From Pedosphaera sp. (GTDB lineage: Bacteria > Verrucomicrobiota > Verrucomicrobiia > Limisphaerales > SIAT01), in NCBI GenBank assembly GCA_009691645.1, contig SIAT01000008.1:1-25167 (forward strand): a stretch of DNA of 25,167 nt. The letters run 5' to 3'. Positions 16,251-24,361 of the stretch are shown piece by piece. Each line of letters starts with the position of its first letter. The first letter of the stretch is position 1. Both the position numbers and the translations under genes were made by a program. The notes beneath the pieces are model-generated. The model was not told the origin of the DNA and made no database searches. It saw nothing but the letters and a program-made list of their open reading frames with translations.

Positions 16251-17920
16251 GCGCCGCGAACACTAATCAACCTGTTGCGCCCAGCGCGCTGCTGCACGAG
16301 AAGCTCGCCGGTGTGCGCGCGAAACTGCTGGCCGTGAGCGCCGGCGGTGGCGTGTCGCTCGCGGTCATGCTTGCCACGGGCTTGCTCGCGGGGGGGATGC
16401 TCGCCGATTGGCTGCTCGATCTGCCGCTGGCTGTTCGCGCCGCACTGCTCGCTGTGAATGTGGGCGCGCTCAGTTACATCCTCTTCCGCGATGTCCTCAC
16501 GCCCATCGTCAATCGTCCGGATGACGACGCGGTGGCCCTGCTTGTTGAACGCGCGTTGCCGCAATTCCGCTCGCGCCTGATTGCCGCGCTCCAGCTCGCG
16601 CGGCCGCAGGCGATTCACGCCGGCGCCTCGCCGGTGCTGGTGACGGAACTGATCCGCGAGACCGAAACGATGGCGCGGCCGGTCCCCTTCGGCGACGTGG
16701 TCAACAGCTTCCATTCCGTGAAGCTCGCTCTCGCGGCGCTCATCTTTCTCGCCGCCGGCGTTTACGGTTACCATTCACTTGGTGACGATGCGAACGATCT
16801 GCTCAAGCGCGCTTTCCTTTCGCAAGACACGCTGGTGCCGCGCAAAACCCGCGTGACGTTGGTGGGCGGCGACCGGATCGTGCCGACGGGCGATGCCGTG
16901 CCCATCGAGGCGGCCGCTCGCGGGTTGGTGCCGAACGCCGGCAAGCTGGTGGTGAAGTACGCTTCGGGTCGCACCGTGGAGTATCCGATGGCGCGAACGA
17001 ACGGCATGAGTTTTGTGCGCACGCTGGAAGCGGTGCAGGAATCGTTCACCTTCACCGTGAAGTTGAATGACGGCCAAAGCCAGCCGACCAAAGTCGAGGT
17101 GGTGCCGCGGCCCGGCGTCGCGGGCATCGAAGCGGTGCAGGATTTCCCGAAGTACACGGAACTCGGCTCGGTGAAGCGGTCGTTGGGCGATTTGACTCTG
17201 CTCGCCGGCAGCGTGTTGAAGTTGAAAGTGACGCCGAGCAAAGAGGTGACGCAGGCCACGGTATTCTTGTTTGGCACGACCATCACGAACAAGCTGGCCA
17301 TGAAGAGCGGCGGGAACGGGCCCGAATTGATGGTGGAGATTCCCGTGCCGAAAGAGGAGTTCAGCGGGTTCAGCATCCATCTCACGGACAAGCACGGCTT
17401 CTCCTCGAAGGACGAGGCGATCTATCGCGTGGATGTGCTGCCGGACAAAGCGCCGACCGTGCGCATCACTTATCCCGACCGCAAGGAGGAGTTGATCACA
17501 CAGCGCGCGCGCATGTTGATGGCCTTCGAGGCGCTGGATGACTTCGCCATCGCCAAAGTGCGACTCGCCTACTCGGTGGATGGCGGCGCGACGAAAGCGG
17601 TTCCGCTCGATTTCGGACGGTCCGACCGCGTGATACGCCATCGCTACGAGTGGAACGTGGGCAAACTCAGCCCGCTCGTGCCCGAGGGCGGCACCGTCGA
17701 GTACTGGATCGAGGTGGAAGATAATAACGACGTGACTGGTCCCGGCGTGGGGGCCAGCGTGCATTTCACGGCCAAGGTGGTGTCGGACGCCGAGAAACGC
17801 GCCGATCTACTCAATCGCGCCGGTGATTTCTTGGGCAGCATTAGCGACGTGGCGAACGATCAGGAAAAGCTGAACCAACGCCTCGGCACGCTCATCCGGG
17901 AAAAGGTTGAACAAAGGTAG
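16247..17920 (+). CDS. Membrane protein with large exported domain (DUF4175-like)
   Basis: A 557-residue protein I cannot assign with certainty; the layout recalls DUF4175-like proteins in comparable planctomycete and verrucomicrobial operons. Three hydrophobic segments lie at about 33-53, 66-84 and 158-176, separated by a cytoplasm-sized helical loop with DAVALLVERALPQFRSRLIAAL. The remainder is a beta-rich exported region with KTRVTLVGGDRIVPTGDAVPI near 202-222, then two or three sandwich-like repeats. It ends in a short helical stretch (AEKRADLLNRAGDFLGSI...) that stops abruptly. The open frame extends upstream to 16166 inside the previous gene. ATG 16247, overlapping the previous stop by four bases, is preferred because it gives a sensible N-terminus. 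Related proteins elsewhere may continue into the coiled-coil part that is here encoded by the next gene. Confidence 0.7.
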   Translation: MSAANTNQPVAPSALLHEKLAGVRAKLLAVSAGGGVSLAVMLATGLLAGGMLADWLLDLPLAVRAALLAVNVGALSYILFRDVLTPIVNRPDDDAVALLVERALPQFRSRLIAALQLARPQAIHAGASPVLVTELIRETETMARPVPFGDVVNSFHSVKLALAALIFLAAGVYGYHSLGDDANDLLKRAFLSQDTLVPRKTRVTLVGGDRIVPTGDAVPIEAAARGLVPNAGKLVVKYASGRTVEYPMARTNGMSFVRTLEAVQESFTFTVKLNDGQSQPTKVEVVPRPGVAGIEAVQDFPKYTELGSVKRSLGDLTLLAGSVLKLKVTPSKEVTQATVFLFGTTITNKLAMKSGGNGPELMVEIPVPKEEFSGFSIHLTDKHGFSSKDEAIYRVDVLPDKAPTVRITYPDRKEELITQRARMLMAFEALDDFAIAKVRLAYSVDGGATKAVPLDFGRSDRVIRHRYEWNVGKLSPLVPEGGTVEYWIEVEDNNDVTGPGVGASVHFTAKVVSDAEKRADLLNRAGDFLGSISDVANDQEKLNQRLGTLIREKVEQR

Positions 17921-17950
17921 CAGACGCCCGTCGAATCGCCGTCTAATTCG

Positions 17951-17979
17951 TTGCTTGTAAAGCAGCGTTTTGTTACCGT
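17951..17979 (+). promoter_or_regulatory. Possible internal promoter before the 1080-residue gene
   Basis: TTGCTT (17951-17956) and TACCGT (17974-17979) are spaced by 17 bases, a weak sigma-70-like match. It lies in the longest gap of the plus-strand series (124 bases, 17921-18044). A perfect TTGACA also occurs at 17998-18003 but has no -10 box at a proper distance. Independent expression of the downstream exported proteins is plausible but unproven. Confidence 0.22.
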
Positions 17980-18044
17980 CTGAACTGAAATCCGATTTTG
18001 ACACAGTCAATCAGCAGGCAACCCAACTAAATAAAGGTCAGGCT

Positions 18045-21000
18045 ATGAAGAAACTGATACTCGGAATCCTCCTCGCGCTCGCCCCGATGGCGTTCGCCGT
18101 GCCGGTCGAGACTCCCGCCGATCGCCTGCTCCAGCAGGAGGTCAAGCAGGAGCAGATCCGCACCACCACTGACCGCGTCGGCAAGTTGCTCTCGAGCGTC
18201 ATCGAAGAGTACGAGCGCAACGGACTCACCGGCGACGACGTCGAGATTCTCAAAGCCATCCGCGGCGTGCTCGGCAAGCTCTCCGAGAAAGAGATCCAGC
18301 GCGTGGTCGAGTTGCTGCGCGACGCGCGCAATGACAAGGACCCGAGTGCCGTGAACCGCCGCATCGTGGATGCCTTCACCGGCCAAAAGGGCATCGCCGT
18401 CCAACTCCGCCATCTTTTGCTCGAGTACCAGCGCCAGCAGGCGTTGCAGGCTCTGTCGCTCCGCTTCGCCGCTCTCGCCAACCGCCAGAACGCGAATCTC
18501 AAGGATGGCGTTGCGCTCGAAACCACCACGCGCGCCGGCACCAGCCATCCCTCCCATGAGTCCTACAAGATTTCGATGCAGCTTCAGGAATCCGAGCAGG
18601 GATCCCTCGGTGACGAGGCGAAGATTCTCATCGCCAAGCTCGAGAAAATTTCCAAGGAAGTCGATCCGAACATCGAAGTCCGCCCGAGGCTCGCTCTCCA
18701 GAAATCCAGCGACGGCCGCTTCCTGCCGACGATGGATTCCGCCTCCGCCGATCTCAAGCTGCAGAATCTCCTCTCCGCCGCTGGCAACGAGAAGAAAGCC
18801 CGCGACTTGATGCTCGACCTCTCGAAGTTGCTCGCCGCCGCCCGCGACAAGGGCGAGGTGATCCGTCAGGCACTCCGCGAATTGGAGAAGGCCATTGTTG
18901 ATCAGAAACAGTTGATGGAGCAGACCAAGAACATCGAAAAGAGCGCCGACACCGCCGAGGCCGAGAAGAAGCAGGGCGATCTCGTGGACCGCACTGATTC
19001 CATCCGCGAGGATCTTCAAACCGTCGCTCCGAAAGCTTCCGAAGATCTCAAAACCGCCACCGACAAACAGCAGGAGGCCCGCGCCGCCATTGCTGACAAG
19101 ACCAAGCCCGCGCAGCAGAAGGCCACCATCGCTCCTGAGAAACAGCAGCAGGCGCTTGTCAAGATGGAGGAGGCCAAGAAGTCGTTGCAGGAGCAACTCG
19201 CCAAGATGGAAACCGAGAAGCCCAAGGACAAGATTGCCACTGCCAAGGAACTGCAGAAGCAAGTCCGCGAGCTCATCGAGGCCGAGAAGAAAATTAAAGA
19301 AGACGCGGCCAAGGCCGAGAAGAACGACAAGCCCGAGGCCAAGGATTCGGCCCTCAAAGAGCAAGCCGCCAAGCAGGCCGACACCAAGGCCCAGACGCAG
19401 GACGCCCAGAAACAGGCCGCCGAGGCGTCGCCCGAGGCTGCCGAGTCCATCGCCGAGGCTGCCAAGCAGATGAAGAAGTCCGAGGAGAAACTCGCCGAGG
19501 CCAAGAATTCCCCCGAAGCCCAGCAGGCTGCCATTGACGCACTCACCAAAGCCGAACAGCAACTCGGCCAGCAGATTGCCCAACTCGAGAAGGCCAAGGA
19601 AGACATGGCCAAGCTCAAGGAACTCGGCCAGAAAATCAGCAAGCTGATTGAAGACCAGCAGAAGGTGCAGATGGACACCGCCAAAACCGCCGAGAAAAAG
19701 AAGGCCGAAGACAACGCTGCCAAGCCTGAAAACAACGCCGGCAAACCCGAGAACACGGCCAAGCCGGAGAATAATCCTGGCAAACCCGAAAATAATCCCA
19801 GCAAGCCGGAGAATGCCGGTAAACCCGAGAACGCTGGCAAGCCCGAAGCCAAGGCGCCGGAGACGGCCAAAGAGAACGCCGCCAATGCCAAAGCTCAGGC
19901 CGAAGTTGCCAAGGAAACCGGTGATGCCAAGGCTGATGCGCAGAAGGCCAATGCTCCCGAAGCCGCCGCCAACGCTCTCGAAGCCGCCAAGAAGAACATG
20001 GAAGCCGCCAAGGGCCAACTCGACAAGCCCAACGCCCAAGCCGCACGCGAGCCGCAGGCGCAGGCTATTGCCGATTTGCAGGCCGCGAAGAAGGCCGTGG
20101 ACCAGCAGGCCGCCCAGCTCGCCTCCGAGCTTGGTCAGCCAGAAGGCAATGATCAGAAGGCCATGGCCAATGCCGCCGCCGCCATCGATCAAGCCCAGCA
20201 GCAGCTCAACGAAGCGATGGCCAAACTTCAGCCGCAGGCTGCTCTCGCCGAACAGTTGATGCAGAAGCAGCAGCAGATTGCGAAAGCCCTCGGTGAGATT
20301 GCCAAAGGCGCACCGGCTGAGGCTCCTGTTCAGGAAGCGCAGAAGGCCGCCGCGAAGGCCGCGGAGCAACTCGCTGAGAACAATCTTCCGGGCGCGATTG
20401 AGAACATGAAGAAGGCTCAAAAGGGCATCGAAGCCGCGCAACCCGCCGGTGAGAAACCGCAGGGACAAGGTGAAAAACCCCAAGGTCAAGGCGAGAAGCC
20501 GTCGGGTCAAGGTGAGAAGCCGTCGGGTCAAGGCGAGAAGCCGTCGGGTCAAGGTGAGAAGCCGTCGGGTCAAGGTGAGAAGCCGTCGGGTCAAGGTGAG
20601 AAGCCGTCGGGTCAAGGTCAGGGCGAAGCCCCGCCTTCGCTGCCGCAACTCGGTCAGATGCAGGCCGAGGCTGTCCAGATGGCTCAGCAATTGGCGGCGA
20701 TGAATGCTTCCCCTGCCGCGCAGCCGCTCGAGAATGCCGCCAATCTCCTCAGCCCGCTCGCTGCAGGTGCGCAGGGGCCGTTGCCCGCCGCCGCACAACA
20801 AGCCGTTCAGCAAGCGCAGCAGGCGCTTGCCAATGCCGCCGCAGAGGCCGCCGCCAACGCTCCGATGCCCGCGCAGGCCAATGCCGCTGCCGCGCAGCAG
20901 GCGCTCGCGCAGGCTGCCGCCGCGCTCGCGCTCGCGCAGGGTGGTGTCGGCGCGCCGCAGGTGGCTCAGCAGGGTCAGGGACAACAGCCCGGTCAGGGTC

Positions 21001-21287
21001 AGCAGCCCGGTCAGGGTCAGGGACAAGGTCAAGGTCAAAAACCCGGTCAGCAGCCCGGTCAAGGTGAGCCGGCTCCGAAGGGCACTGGTGACATCGGCAA
21101 CTGGGCTGGCTCAGGCGGTGCGGACGGCCCGCGCCGCAACGTGAAAGGCCAAGCCACCTTCATTACTCTGCCCAAGCGCGATCGCAACGCGATTCTCCAG
21201 TCGCAAGGCGAGAAGTATCCGGAGGAGTACGGCCTGCTCGTCGAGCAGTTCCTCCGCAACCTGTCCGAGTCGGGCAGCCGGAAGTGA
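18045..21287 (+). CDS. 1080-residue exported coiled-coil and low-complexity repeat protein
   Basis: No named family fits the whole protein. A clear signal peptide (MKKLILGILLALAPMAFA) is followed by a helical domain (about 20-280). A long Ala/Lys/Glu/Gln-rich coiled coil follows (about 280-555), then KPEN-type repeats (558-602), more Ala/Gln-rich helix, eight GEKPSGQ-type heptads (802-857), Ala/Gln-rich helix, and a Gly/Gln/Pro tract (975-1007). The last 55 residues look conserved and globular: FITLPKRDRNAI, then EKYPEEYGLLVEQFLRNLS. The start chosen is ATG 18045, which follows an AAAGG-type ribosome site and begins the signal peptide; the frame is open 25 codons further up. A long periplasmic spacer or scaffold capped by a C-terminal binding domain is my inference. 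A very long minus-strand open frame over the gene is a composition artefact. Confidence 0.8.
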   Translation: MKKLILGILLALAPMAFAVPVETPADRLLQQEVKQEQIRTTTDRVGKLLSSVIEEYERNGLTGDDVEILKAIRGVLGKLSEKEIQRVVELLRDARNDKDPSAVNRRIVDAFTGQKGIAVQLRHLLLEYQRQQALQALSLRFAALANRQNANLKDGVALETTTRAGTSHPSHESYKISMQLQESEQGSLGDEAKILIAKLEKISKEVDPNIEVRPRLALQKSSDGRFLPTMDSASADLKLQNLLSAAGNEKKARDLMLDLSKLLAAARDKGEVIRQALRELEKAIVDQKQLMEQTKNIEKSADTAEAEKKQGDLVDRTDSIREDLQTVAPKASEDLKTATDKQQEARAAIADKTKPAQQKATIAPEKQQQALVKMEEAKKSLQEQLAKMETEKPKDKIATAKELQKQVRELIEAEKKIKEDAAKAEKNDKPEAKDSALKEQAAKQADTKAQTQDAQKQAAEASPEAAESIAEAAKQMKKSEEKLAEAKNSPEAQQAAIDALTKAEQQLGQQIAQLEKAKEDMAKLKELGQKISKLIEDQQKVQMDTAKTAEKKKAEDNAAKPENNAGKPENTAKPENNPGKPENNPSKPENAGKPENAGKPEAKAPETAKENAANAKAQAEVAKETGDAKADAQKANAPEAAANALEAAKKNMEAAKGQLDKPNAQAAREPQAQAIADLQAAKKAVDQQAAQLASELGQPEGNDQKAMANAAAAIDQAQQQLNEAMAKLQPQAALAEQLMQKQQQIAKALGEIAKGAPAEAPVQEAQKAAAKAAEQLAENNLPGAIENMKKAQKGIEAAQPAGEKPQGQGEKPQGQGEKPSGQGEKPSGQGEKPSGQGEKPSGQGEKPSGQGEKPSGQGQGEAPPSLPQLGQMQAEAVQMAQQLAAMNASPAAQPLENAANLLSPLAAGAQGPLPAAAQQAVQQAQQALANAAAEAAANAPMPAQANAAAAQQALAQAAAALALAQGGVGAPQVAQQGQGQQPGQGQQPGQGQGQGQGQKPGQQPGQGEPAPKGTGDIGNWAGSGGADGPRRNVKGQATFITLPKRDRNAILQSQGEKYPEEYGLLVEQFLRNLSESGSRK
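19718..19850. repeat. KPEN-type degenerate repeats
   Basis: Seven imperfect units with core KPEN (the last KPEA) and linkers of Gly, Asn, Ala, Thr, Pro or Ser occupy residues 558-602 of the 1080-residue protein. Codons vary between units, so the tract is old and held by protein-level selection rather than recent DNA slippage. Confidence 0.8.
20448..20615. repeat. Eight tandem 21-bp units encoding GEKPSGQ/GEKPQGQ
   Basis: Exactly eight 21-base units encode two GEKPQGQ and then six GEKPSGQ heptads. The first two units differ in codons. Units 3 to 8 are identical except at the third base of the Gly codon, and units 3-4 repeat exactly as units 5-6, which shows a 42-bp duplication. Copy number should vary between strains without shifting frame. 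Confidence 0.95.
20967..21066. repeat. Gly/Gln/Pro low-complexity tract
   Basis: Irregular repeats of GQGQ, QPGQ and GQKPG cover about 33 residues just before the conserved C-terminal domain of the 1080-residue protein. The DNA is a degenerate CAGGGT/CAACCCGGT mixture. It is expected to be a flexible, hydrophilic linker. Confidence 0.85.
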
Positions 21288-21292
21288 CGTTT

Positions 21293-22333
21293 ATGCCTCG
21301 GTTGTTCCTCATCGTCGCCGCGTTCTGCGCGGTGTTCACCAGCGTTTCCATTGCCGCGCCCGGTGCCGGGCCGGTCGCCAAGCGCGACACGGTCGTGGTG
21401 GATGACAAGACCGAAGCGGTCATCAAAGGAGCGCTCAAATGGCTCGCTGCGAGTCAAAAGGCCAATGGTTCTTGGGCCACGAGCGGTGAAGAGCAGGCGC
21501 ACCCCGTCGCCATCACGGCGTACACGTTGATGGCTTTCCAATCCGCCGGCCATCTGCCGGGTGAAGGCGAATACGGCAAGCAAGTCGCCGCCGGGTTGCA
21601 GTATCTCCTCGATCAGATCACGGCCGAGGGCATCTACGGCCAGCGCCCCAGCGGTCAGTACATGTACACCCACGGCATCGCGACCATCGCCCTGGCCGAG
21701 TTGTACGGGCAGACGCGTTCGCCGGTCATCCGCCAGAAGCTCGATCGCGCCATCAAGCTCATCATCAGCAGCCAAAACGACGAGGGCGGCTGGCGTTACC
21801 GCCCCATCGCCAAGGATGCCGACATGTCCGTGACCGTGCTACAGGTCGTCGCGTTGCGCGCGGCGAAGAATTCCGGCATCGAAGTGCCGCAGAAGACGAT
21901 TGATGACGCGGTGAAATACGTGAAGGCCTGTCATAACGCCGGCAGCGGCGGTTTCGGCTATCAGCCGGGCGGCAGCCCCGGTTTCGCGCGCACGGCGGCG
22001 GCGATTTATTCGTTGCAGGTCTGCGGCCTTTACGAGGATCCGCTGGTGAAGGCCGGTTCCGATTACCTCTTCAAGAACAGCCGTCAAGAACAGGAATGGT
22101 ATGTGTACGGCAACTTCTACGCTGCGCCCGCGCAATACATGATCGGCGGCGAGACGTGGGAGAAATGGTACGCGCAGATGAAAGAGGGATTGCTCAAATC
22201 CGCGAAGAAAGAGGGCGAAAACTACTCGTGGGAATCGAAGGGCCGCGGCGGTGTCGGGCCGGTGTACACCACCTCTGTCTTCACGATGATCCTCGCGATG
22301 CCCTACCATTATCTTCCGCTCTACCAGCGGTAA
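21293..22333 (+). CDS. Exported alpha/alpha-toroid protein (prenyltransferase/squalene-oxidase repeat)
   Basis: A 346-residue protein with a signal peptide (MPRLFLIVAAFCAVFTSVSIAA) and several repeats of the prenyltransferase/squalene-oxidase type: AALKWLAASQKANGSWATSG-like near 42-62, IIISSQNDEGGWRYRP in the middle and CHNAGSGGFGYQPGG later. Such repeats build an alpha/alpha barrel. The cyclase motif DxDDTA is not present; the comparable position reads DADMSV, so hopanoid synthesis is unlikely, and an exported protein-binding or sugar-binding role fits better. Two starts are possible: GTG 21284, overlapping the previous stop, or ATG 21293. The latter has GGAAG at an 8-base spacing and is preferred. 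Toroid proteins beside MoxR operons recur in Planctomycetes and Verrucomicrobia to my knowledge, but their function is unknown. Confidence 0.85.
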   Translation: MPRLFLIVAAFCAVFTSVSIAAPGAGPVAKRDTVVVDDKTEAVIKGALKWLAASQKANGSWATSGEEQAHPVAITAYTLMAFQSAGHLPGEGEYGKQVAAGLQYLLDQITAEGIYGQRPSGQYMYTHGIATIALAELYGQTRSPVIRQKLDRAIKLIISSQNDEGGWRYRPIAKDADMSVTVLQVVALRAAKNSGIEVPQKTIDDAVKYVKACHNAGSGGFGYQPGGSPGFARTAAAIYSLQVCGLYEDPLVKAGSDYLFKNSRQEQEWYVYGNFYAAPAQYMIGGETWEKWYAQMKEGLLKSAKKEGENYSWESKGRGGVGPVYTTSVFTMILAMPYHYLPLYQR

Positions 22334-22345
22334 ACCCGCCGTCGG

Positions 22346-24361
22346 ATGCGCCCATCCCGACTCATTTTCCTGATCGTGTTCGGCGCCACGTTCGTGGCGC
22401 AGGCCGATTCCGTGCAGACACGCGCCGGCCGCACAATCGAAGGCCGGATCACGATCGGAGTTGATGGATTCCGGGTCGTCACGCCGGATGGCAAGGGTGA
22501 GATCATCCCGTTTGCGCAATTGAAACGCGCTGTGTTTGACGCGCTGTCTGCTGTTGCAATCCCCGCGTCCGCCACGAATTCCGCCGTCATTCCCGCGCTC
22601 ACGCCTGTCTTTCCGCCCGCCACAGTACCGATCGGCGTCCTCACGTGGGGCGGCGCGTTCCTCGCCGGCGGCGTCCGCGGAGCGGATGATTCGGCCGTGC
22701 GACTCACCGATCCACCTGCTGGCTTCACGCTCACCACGGCGAACACCGCGGCCATTTTCTTCCAGCCGATCACCCCCTATCGCGCCAGTAGGTTGCGTGC
22801 GGCTCGCCCCGGCGTGCTGCTCGTGAACGGCGATTTCGTCGAGGGCGAATTCAAATCTCTTGAGAGCGGCTCCATTAAACTGACATCCGTCCTCTTCGGT
22901 GAACGCAGCTTCGAAGTGATCCGCGAGGCCGCCGCCGTCATTCTGCGCAAGCCGTCATTGCCGATGGAGCAGTTTGAGGTGCAGTTACGCGACGGTTCCA
23001 TTTTGCTCGCCCGCGCTCTTCGCGCCGAGGCCGGTGTATTGACTCTCGATGATCCGTTCCTGCGCGACCTGCGTCTGCCCGCCGCACAGATTGAAGAGAT
23101 CGCCTTTGGTAAAACCACCAACCGGATTGCGCTCGCGTGGGCCGTGTGGGAATCGTTGGCCGAAACGGATCGGTTGCGATTCGAGCAGCAGGAGAAATTG
23201 ATCGCCAAAGTTGCCTTGGAACAAGGTCTGCGTTGGCGCAGTCACACCGAGTTGCTGGATCAGGTGCGCGTTGCTGCCGAAAAAGCCGCCGAGAAAACCC
23301 TCGTGCTCGCCAACGCCGCGCGCGAGATGGACGCCGTTTTGCAGATCGCGACCGTGGCCGTGGCGGCGCACGGGCAAGCCGTAATCGATTTCACCAACAA
23401 GGAAAAAATCTACATCGAACTGGCCCACAAAGCCGCTCTGCTGGCGGCCGAGGCGAAGTCCAAAACCACCGCGCTCGGCGGCACGAAACTTGAGTTCGAC
23501 CGCGCGGTTTCGAAGCTGAAATTCGACCGCACTGTCGCCGATGCAAATCTTGCGACCCAGCGCCGCGGAGCGGAGTTTGCCGTGAAAGCGGGCGAATCAC
23601 GGGTGAAGAGCGCGCGTGATCTGAAGGAGGTTTCTGGGGAATTGCTCGTCAGTGCCAAGGGCCAGGTTGCGCTGCACACCGAGTCGCTGGAGAAATCGCG
23701 GAAGAAACTCACCGAAGCCGATCAAGATGTCGCCACGCGCAAAGAGCGACTCGCCAACGCCAAGGAGGCCGAGAAGAAAGCGGAGACCGCTGGCAAACGG
23801 AAAGAGGCTGAGATCGCCCGGGCGGCGGCCGACAAGTCGCTGGCTTCGATGCAGGGATTGCGGACGTTGGCGGAGACGCACGTCTCGCACGCGGTCGCCG
23901 CGTTGATGCGTGTAAAGATCGCGGAAGGAATCCGCATCAAGACTCTTGCCGAGCGCGCCGCGAGCTTTGAGAAAGCTGTGATGGACCTTGCTGCCGCGCA
24001 GAAAAAGGAGAAGGCGGATGTGGCTGCTGCGGAAATGAAGCTGGCGAAGGCGATCGCCGATAATGAGAAACTGCTGGCCGAGACGCAGGCGAAACTCAAG
24101 CTGGTGGATGCCGGAAAGGTGACGGGCGACAAGTCGGCGATCGAGGCGCTTCTCGCCGCCGAGAAGGCGTTGACCGAAAAGAACAACGCTTTCAACGCTT
24201 CATTCATGGCGAAGGCGACGGTTACCAAAGCTCAAGCCGAGATGACTCGGAAACGGGATGTGTTCAATCTGGCAAAAGTTTCGGCTGAGAAGGCGCAAGC
24301 TGAGAAGGTGGCGGTGGCGAAGTTGCTCGCACAACAGCCAGCCAGCGGCTTTCCAAAATGA
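22346..24361 (+). CDS. Exported protein: four beta modules followed by a long coiled coil
   Basis: A 671-residue protein of no named family. A signal peptide (about 1-20, ending FVAQA) precedes a module (SVQTRAGRTIEG ... IIPFAQLKRAVF, 21-64). Three more modules follow at about 95-138 (GVLTWGG), 154-198 (GVLLVNGDF, GEFK, SVLFGERS) and 210-254 (FEVQLRDGS ... AQIEEIAF). These match the modules at 8101 in order and spacing, minus its concanavalin-like domain. From about 255 to the end the protein is Ala/Lys/Glu-rich helix with heptad character, a probable coiled coil. It starts 12 bases after the toroid gene, and its stop overlaps the next start (ATGA). The architecture suggests a surface- or partner-binding head on a coiled-coil stalk; this is inference. 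Confidence 0.78.
   Translation: MRPSRLIFLIVFGATFVAQADSVQTRAGRTIEGRITIGVDGFRVVTPDGKGEIIPFAQLKRAVFDALSAVAIPASATNSAVIPALTPVFPPATVPIGVLTWGGAFLAGGVRGADDSAVRLTDPPAGFTLTTANTAAIFFQPITPYRASRLRAARPGVLLVNGDFVEGEFKSLESGSIKLTSVLFGERSFEVIREAAAVILRKPSLPMEQFEVQLRDGSILLARALRAEAGVLTLDDPFLRDLRLPAAQIEEIAFGKTTNRIALAWAVWESLAETDRLRFEQQEKLIAKVALEQGLRWRSHTELLDQVRVAAEKAAEKTLVLANAAREMDAVLQIATVAVAAHGQAVIDFTNKEKIYIELAHKAALLAAEAKSKTTALGGTKLEFDRAVSKLKFDRTVADANLATQRRGAEFAVKAGESRVKSARDLKEVSGELLVSAKGQVALHTESLEKSRKKLTEADQDVATRKERLANAKEAEKKAETAGKRKEAEIARAAADKSLASMQGLRTLAETHVSHAVAALMRVKIAEGIRIKTLAERAASFEKAVMDLAAAQKKEKADVAAAEMKLAKAIADNEKLLAETQAKLKLVDAGKVTGDKSAIEALLAAEKALTEKNNAFNASFMAKATVTKAQAEMTRKRDVFNLAKVSAEKAQAEKVAVAKLLAQQPASGFPK

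Noticed and set aside
20448..20615. CRISPR array
   Set aside because: The 21-bp units are directly adjacent without spacers and encode an in-frame heptad.
18027..21062. 1011-codon open frame on the minus strand
   Set aside because: It lies entirely opposite the 1080-residue exported protein gene, which has a signal peptide and frame-fitting repeats. The antisense product is Leu/Gly-rich nonsense generated by repetitive GC-rich codons.
21293..22333. Hopanoid or sterol cyclase
   Set aside because: It is too short for a squalene-hopene cyclase, carries a signal peptide and lacks DxDDTA.
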